Assembly (NCBI RefSeq): GCF_001612945.1
Contig: NZ_BDBK01000017.1
Span: forward strand, 310,001-374,000
DNA from: Nocardia inohanensis NBRC 100128
Lineage (GTDB): Bacteria > Actinomycetota > Actinomycetes > Mycobacteriales > Mycobacteriaceae
Direction: 5' to 3'
Length of the DNA: 64,000 nucleotides
The position numbers and the translations under genes are program-made. The notes beneath the pieces were generated by a model. The model was not told where the DNA came from. It saw nothing but the letters and a program-made list of their open reading frames with translations, and did not search any database. How positions within the stretch are numbered: position 1 is the stretch's first letter; each line of letters starts with the position of its first letter. Positions 63,636 to 64,000 of the stretch are shown piece after piece.

Positions 63636-64000
63636 ATGAGCAGGCGGCAACGGATCTGGGCGGTGATCCGTGACGTGCTGCTCGCTCTGGTCTTCGGCTA
63701 CTTCGGTCTGCACGATGTCAAGACCTCCGCGGTCGGCCTGCTGCCCGCCGCGGCCGGAGCGACGGTGGCCGTGCTGGTCGGGCTGGCGCTGCTGTTCCGG
63801 CGCTACCATCCGCTCCCGGTGCTGGCCGTCACCGTGCTCGGGGAGATGCTGGCCGGCACCTCCATGCCGTTGCTGCCGGCCATCTACACGGTCGCCCACC
63901 GGTACGGCAACCGCCGCCAGACCTGGTGGTCGGCACTGTGTGTGCTGATCGCCGGGGTGGTGCCCTGGGGGCTACGCGACCTCTGGCCCGAGTTCTTCGG
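63636..64000 (+). CDS. Sensor histidine kinase, N-terminal part (cut by window end)
   Basis: About 121 N-terminal residues are visible, opening MSRRQRIWAVIRDVLLALVFGY with at least three hydrophobic helices (for example VGLLPAAAGATVAVLVGLALL and TWWSALCVLIAGVVPW). The YHPLPVLAVTVLGEML segment is typical of membrane sensor kinases of the DesK/NarL-type group in actinobacteria. The catalytic part is outside the window, so kinase identity is a guess. A TAGGGT -10 element lies just upstream of the ATG. It may pair with a response regulator controlling the exporter. Confidence 0.65.
   Translation, partial: MSRRQRIWAVIRDVLLALVFGYFGLHDVKTSAVGLLPAAAGATVAVLVGLALLFRRYHPLPVLAVTVLGEMLAGTSMPLLPAIYTVAHRYGNRRQTWWSALCVLIAGVVPWGLRDLWPEFF

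Overview
The window is high-GC actinobacterial chromosome. Gene content points to Corynebacteriales, most likely Nocardia or a close relative: a large CoA-dependent lipid catabolism cluster, a DesA3-type desaturase with its own reductase, a conservon signalling set, PknB-like kinases, DUF4189 secreted proteins, and many GTG/TTG or apparently leaderless starts. No 16S gene or other decisive marker is present, so genus is an inference.

Region 1-12.8 kb is a beta-oxidation island. The minus strand carries a cut FadE5-like acyl-CoA dehydrogenase, an MFE2-like SDR, a double-hotdog MaoC hydratase, an SCPx-type thiolase, a FadD ligase, a second SDR, a second acyl-CoA dehydrogenase and an enoyl-CoA hydratase. 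Divergently, a second SCPx-type thiolase and an alpha-methylacyl-CoA racemase follow. The combination looks like a bacterial version of the peroxisomal pathway for branched or sterol-type acyl chains. A GAF-LuxR regulator and a TetR regulator with a near-perfect 29-bp palindrome close the block.

Region 13.1-25.1 kb reads as an integrated mobilizable element next to tRNA-His(GTG). It has a 1643-residue MobF relaxase-helicase, a lower-GC candidate oriT, a small cluster (PD-(D/E)XK-like nuclease, resolvase-like protein, winged helix, membrane peptide), an XRE-TPR/RibD-like/DUF1152 trio, an excisionase and a tyrosine integrase. No conjugation machinery is present, so it is probably mobilizable rather than self-transmissible. 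The second attachment site was not found.

Region 25.2-45.1 kb is mostly chromosomal: oligoribonuclease, a HerA/DUF853 ATPase, a LysA-type decarboxylase, an SDR, twin DUF4189 secreted proteins, a glyoxalase-fold protein, FadH with its PadR regulator, an MFS exporter divergent from an MmyB-type regulator, an AraC/serine-hydrolase pair, an MFS transporter, and TetR divergent from the reductase-desaturase operon.

Region 45.2-64 kb is signalling and transport: a 38-residue repeat peptide with its own terminator, the conservon cvnABCD (minus strand), an ABC-2 exporter operon, an orphan ectB, three tandem receptor Ser/Thr kinases with duplicated cysteine-containing ectodomains, an SsuD-type monooxygenase, a second ABC-2 exporter, and the start of a sensor kinase cut by the window end.
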